A stretch of 64,000 nt of DNA. Origin: an uncultured Bacilli bacterium. Lineage in GTDB: Bacteria > Bacillota_I > Bacilli_A > RFN20 > CAG-826. Positions 61,192 through 64,000 of the stretch are shown one piece after another (within the stretch, counting starts at the first letter, position 1; each line of letters begins with the position of its first letter). The DNA lies in assembly GCA_934700895.1 (NCBI GenBank), contig CAKUXV010000001.1, forward strand, positions 124,001 to 188,000, given 5' to 3'. A program made the position numbers and the translations under genes. Below the pieces are notes generated by a model, which saw only the letters and a program-made list of their open reading frames with translations, searched no databases and had not been told where the DNA came from.

Positions 61192-61908
61192 ATGAAAATT
61201 AACGTCATCATTCTTGCCGGCGGAATTGGGGCCAGAATGCAATCTAATAAGCCGAAACAGTTCATCGAAATTGATGGTGTCCCGATCATTGCTCACACCA
61301 TACGTAATTTCCAAATCAACGACAACGTTACCAATATTACGGTTGTTTGCATTGAAAAATATTTATCGGAAATGCGTGAAATTGTAGCTCGATATGGGTT
61401 GACCAAAGTCAATCGCATCGTTCCAGGTGGCACTACCGGTCATGACTCGACACGTAATGGGGTATTTTCTCTTGAAAAGGACCTTTCTGATGATGACTTT
61501 GTTATCATTCATGACGCGGTGAGACCTTTGTTGCCGCAAAAAATTATCAATTCAATGATAGAAGTAGCGAAGAAACATGGAAATGCATGCTTGGCTGTGC
61601 CGTGCTATGAAACAGTTGTGATTTCCGGGGATAAAATTTCTGGAAATCAGGAGATAGATCGCAATTCTTTTATGAGGGTGCAAACACCTCAGATGTATCG
61701 ATATGGATTAATCAAATCTCTCTATCAAAAAGCGGATACTGAGAACAGGCACGATTTTGTGTATGCAAATACACTTGCTCTCCATTACGGCTGCAGAATT
61801 TATTTCTCTCCGGGATTTTTCTACAACTTTAAAATTACGAGGGCAGACGATTTGCCTTTGTATCGCGCCCTAATATGCTTGTCCGAAGAAGAACTAGCGA
61901 GGAAATAA
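61192..61908 (+). CDS. IspD/TarI-family cytidylyltransferase
   Basis: The 238-residue enzyme uses CTP to activate a phosphorylated alcohol. Landmarks are ILAGGIGARM (7-16) with KPKQF, the HDAVRPLL loop near 105 and RVQTPQMY near 162. Either IspD (methylerythritol phosphate) or TarI (ribitol 5-phosphate) chemistry fits. Location in a capsule cluster, followed by an SDR enzyme and LicD, favours a CDP-sugar-alcohol product for the surface polymer rather than isoprenoid biosynthesis. It starts a new transcript after a 150-base gap. Confidence 0.86.
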   Translation: MKINVIILAGGIGARMQSNKPKQFIEIDGVPIIAHTIRNFQINDNVTNITVVCIEKYLSEMREIVARYGLTKVNRIVPGGTTGHDSTRNGVFSLEKDLSDDDFVIIHDAVRPLLPQKIINSMIEVAKKHGNACLAVPCYETVVISGDKISGNQEIDRNSFMRVQTPQMYRYGLIKSLYQKADTENRHDFVYANTLALHYGCRIYFSPGFFYNFKITRADDLPLYRALICLSEEELARK

Positions 61909-61913
61909 CTGCT

Positions 61914-62951
61914 ATGGCGATATATAACAACGTTGAATACAAAAAAGAGATTTCAAACTTCTCACAATCATTAGATTTGTCTTTTTTTGATGGGAAAACC
62001 ATATTTGCGGCGGGTGCTTGCGGATTGGTTATGTCCTATTTAATTGATACTCTGCTCGCGGATAAGGCTTTGAAAATTAAAATTATTGCCCTTGCTTATA
62101 GGGAATCGGATAAATCTCGTTTCGGTTACCCTGACGAGCGTTTGTCGTTTGTTTTTGGGGACGTCCGAGATTGTTCCGTTGTTAAAAATGTCGCGGAGAA
62201 AGTAGATATTGTGATCAACGGGGCGAGCATAGTCGATCCAAAAGGCTATAAAGAAAGGCCAATTGATACGATGCTTATTAACCTAATGGGCACCAAAAAC
62301 CTATTGGATTTGGCATCTCGAAATCGCTCGACTTTTTTGTTAACGTCCTCTTGCGAGATATATGGGGAGGCAGATGTCCCCTCGATTGACGAAAATTATT
62401 GTGGAAAATTAAATTCGATGGATGTTAGAAGTTGCTACAATGAATCAAAGCGGGCATGCGAGACGTTGGCCGTTTCATACGCGGTTGAAAAAGGGGTTCG
62501 TTCTCTGGTTGCTAGGCTGTCAAGAACCTTTGGCCCAACGCAGTCCCCCAAGGACACCAAGGCATTGTCACAATTTATGCGCAACGCCATCGAAGGCGAA
62601 GATATAGTGCTCAAAAGCAAAGGGACACAATTGTTTTCGTACACTTACGTTCAAGATATTGTGTCAGGCCTTTTTACGATTCTTGAAAAAGGGGCCTCGT
62701 CTAACGCATATAACGTTTGCAGCAGGGAAACCCTCATGTTGAAAGACATGGCAAGAATATGTGCCTCGTATTGCGAAAAAGATGTCGTTTTTGACCTAAA
62801 TGACGACGGCTTTAATAAGGGTGGTTATTCAAAAGCATCTCTAGCCGTCCAGGATCCTTCTAAACTTGAATCGTTGGGGTGGTCAGCAAAAATTGGGCTA
62901 AAGGACGGGATTTGTAGAACAATCCAGATGCTAAAAGAAGCGTATTTTTAA
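61914..62951 (+). CDS. NAD-dependent epimerase/dehydratase-like SDR
   Basis: The 345-residue extended SDR has a modified NAD loop, FAAGACGLVMSYL, in place of the standard GxxGxxG. Its catalytic core contains TSSCEIYGE and Y-NES-K in SCYNESKRACE. LSRTFGPTQSPKDTKALSQF is a typical substrate loop of sugar-nucleotide epimerases. I choose the ATG at 61914 with GAGGAA upstream; the longer frame from 61875 overlaps the cytidylyltransferase gene. Placed between cytidylyltransferase and LicD, it may act on the CDP-linked product or its precursor. Confidence 0.85.
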   Translation: MAIYNNVEYKKEISNFSQSLDLSFFDGKTIFAAGACGLVMSYLIDTLLADKALKIKIIALAYRESDKSRFGYPDERLSFVFGDVRDCSVVKNVAEKVDIVINGASIVDPKGYKERPIDTMLINLMGTKNLLDLASRNRSTFLLTSSCEIYGEADVPSIDENYCGKLNSMDVRSCYNESKRACETLAVSYAVEKGVRSLVARLSRTFGPTQSPKDTKALSQFMRNAIEGEDIVLKSKGTQLFSYTYVQDIVSGLFTILEKGASSNAYNVCSRETLMLKDMARICASYCEKDVVFDLNDDGFNKGGYSKASLAVQDPSKLESLGWSAKIGLKDGICRTIQMLKEAYF

Positions 62952-62967
62952 TCCGGGGAAAAATGGA

Positions 62968-63783
62968 ATGGAAGATACAATCGACAAATTGCATAAGTCT
63001 CTGCTTGTTTTGCTGAAAGAATTTCATAGGGTGTGTTACGAAAATCATCTTACCTATGTGGTCACTGGCGGAACTTGCCTTGGGGCGATAAGACACAAGG
63101 GGTTTATTCCTTGGGATGACGACGTAGATGTATGCATGCCCCGCGATGAATACAAACGTTTTATTGATGTTTGTAACAACGGGGCCTTAATGCCTGGGGT
63201 CGCCTTGCAACAGTATGGCAAAAAAGAACCGCATTATTCATGCCCATTCGTAAGGCTTAGGCTAGATAATACCCTTTGTGTTATCCCTTACCACAAACAG
63301 TCGGGGTGGAATCATTTGGGTATTTTCTTAGATATTTTTCCATACGATAAATTGGCTTTTTCAAATGAAAGAATGATTATGGCCATTAAAAATAAATACC
63401 TTGCCGTTCAGCGTGCGATCGACAATAAGCTGGCGTGCAAATGCTCTTCATTCAAATCCAAAATTTTTCACGTCCTATTAGCCCCGATTCCCGTTACGCA
63501 TCTAATCAAAAAACGCCAAGCCGTTGTGAGGCGATTGGAGAAAAGAAGAAGTGGAAATGAATCTTATTATATAGATTTGAACACGCCATACACTCTTAAA
63601 AGATCCATATTTTCATCTTCTATTTTTTCAAATAGAGAAATTGTCAATTTCGAAGATACAAGCGTTTTTGTTCCAAAAGATTTTGATGCTTTCTTAACGA
63701 CGATGTATGGCGATTATATGAAAATTCCGCCCGTTGAAAAGCAAGTCGCACACTTGCCGGAAATAATTAGGTTTAAGAATTGA
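62968..63783 (+). CDS. LicD-family phosphotransferase
   Basis: The 271-residue protein has the LicD hallmark GGTCLGAIRHKGFIPWDDD near 32-50, followed by VDVCMPRDEY. LicD proteins move phosphocholine, phosphoribitol or similar groups from a CDP-activated donor onto glycans. The cytidylyltransferase two genes upstream would make that donor. The 3' end overlaps the convergent glycosyltransferase by 11 bases. Confidence 0.92.
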   Translation: MEDTIDKLHKSLLVLLKEFHRVCYENHLTYVVTGGTCLGAIRHKGFIPWDDDVDVCMPRDEYKRFIDVCNNGALMPGVALQQYGKKEPHYSCPFVRLRLDNTLCVIPYHKQSGWNHLGIFLDIFPYDKLAFSNERMIMAIKNKYLAVQRAIDNKLACKCSSFKSKIFHVLLAPIPVTHLIKKRQAVVRRLEKRRSGNESYYIDLNTPYTLKRSIFSSSIFSNREIVNFEDTSVFVPKDFDAFLTTMYGDYMKIPPVEKQVAHLPEIIRFKN

Positions 63784-64000
63784 CGTCCTTCGTCATCGCA
63801 ATTATTTCTACTAGCTTTGACACGAAAATCGGAAAAGAATATTTTTCGGATTCCGTTACGCACCTTAAACTAATTGCCTTTAAATCGGAGTTGGACAGCC
63901 CAGAATAATACTCGAGTGAATTTTTTAAGGCGGCTACGTCTCCAGGCAATAACAAAGTGCCAATATTTTCATTTACTATTTCGGGAATGGCGCCAACTTT
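63773..64000 (-). CDS. C-terminal end of a GT4-like glycosyltransferase (cut by window end)
   Basis: The minus-strand frame is open to the last base and yields 75 residues: AIPEIVNENIGTLLLPGD is the donor-binding part of a GT4 enzyme (Glu-Ile-Val-x-x-Glu before the GDV/LLPPGD strand), followed by a terminal helix. The start lies beyond the window. It converges on and overlaps the LicD gene. Confidence 0.7.
   Translation of the reverse strand, partial: KVGAIPEIVNENIGTLLLPGDVAALKNSLEYYSGLSNSDLKAISLRCVTESEKYSFPIFVSKLVEIIAMTKDVNS

Noticed and set aside
1..64000. tRNA, rRNA, transposase, integrase, prophage or CRISPR features
   Set aside because: None was seen on either strand, although short structured RNAs could escape reading by eye.

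Overview
The window comes from a bacterium using the standard genetic code, with Shine-Dalgarno led, tightly packed and often overlapping genes. It has lipoprotein signal peptides with no outer-membrane machinery, LplB/YtcP-type sugar importers, a multi-purpose MsmX-type ATPase, InlB-type repeats and LacI/CcpA-type operators. This points to a monoderm Bacillota of the Bacilli/Erysipelotrichia side. The unusually long sugar-importer ATPase recalls Mollicutes homologues. A bile-salt-hydrolase-like gene and pectin-type glycosidases suggest a gut resident. The assignment is inference; no rRNA or other marker gene is present. Every complete gene was read on both strands; no tRNA, rRNA, CRISPR array, transposase or integrase was found.

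Layout. (1) 1-11545, + strand: the end of a sugar ABC importer, a doubly anchored lipoprotein, a DUF624 protein, a mannose-6-phosphate-isomerase family protein, a BadF-type sugar kinase, an SGNH hydrolase and three tandem paralogues of a propeller-like WSGADG family, the last a lipoprotein. (2) 11896-17151: NUDIX and phosphosugar mutase on the minus strand; a secreted InlB-repeat protein and a diaminopentanoate-dehydrogenase-like enzyme on the plus strand. (3) 17376-20467: long MsmX-like ATPase and an RDD membrane protein. (4) 20464-41851: a large glycan-use locus. It holds a divergent AraC regulator, an LplB/YtcP/solute-binding importer, two beta-helix lipoproteins, a CBM-like lipoprotein, a GH127-like and a GH78-like glycosidase, a PocR-AraC regulator, a FucI-like isomerase, an FGGY kinase, a DUF4432 epimerase-like protein and a class II aldolase. 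(5) 46294-41848, minus strand: an overlapping sensor-kinase pair, one intact and one lacking the phospho-acceptor histidine, and a receiver/winged-helix response regulator. (6) 46295-49697: a decayed patch around an intact bile-salt-hydrolase-like gene, with the tail of an AlbA/HATPase-type regulator and an AAA15 ATPase/RloB-like (AbiL-type) pair broken by three single-base frameshifts. (7) 49712-64000: a surface-polysaccharide cluster, visibly more AT-rich from about 52 kb, with glycosyltransferases, CapE-like dehydratase, UDP-glucuronate 4-epimerase, UDP-glucose dehydrogenase, a Wzy-like polymerase and a cytidylyltransferase/SDR/LicD cassette.

How it works together (inference): surface lipoproteins bind and cut plant-type glycans. 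Oligosaccharides enter through the LplB/YtcP importer powered by the shared ATPase. Cytoplasmic GH127- and GH78-like enzymes release arabinose- or rhamnose-type sugars, which the isomerase, kinase and aldolase convert. Three similar operator-like palindromes sit at the ATPase, importer and InlB-protein promoters and may tie them into one regulon.
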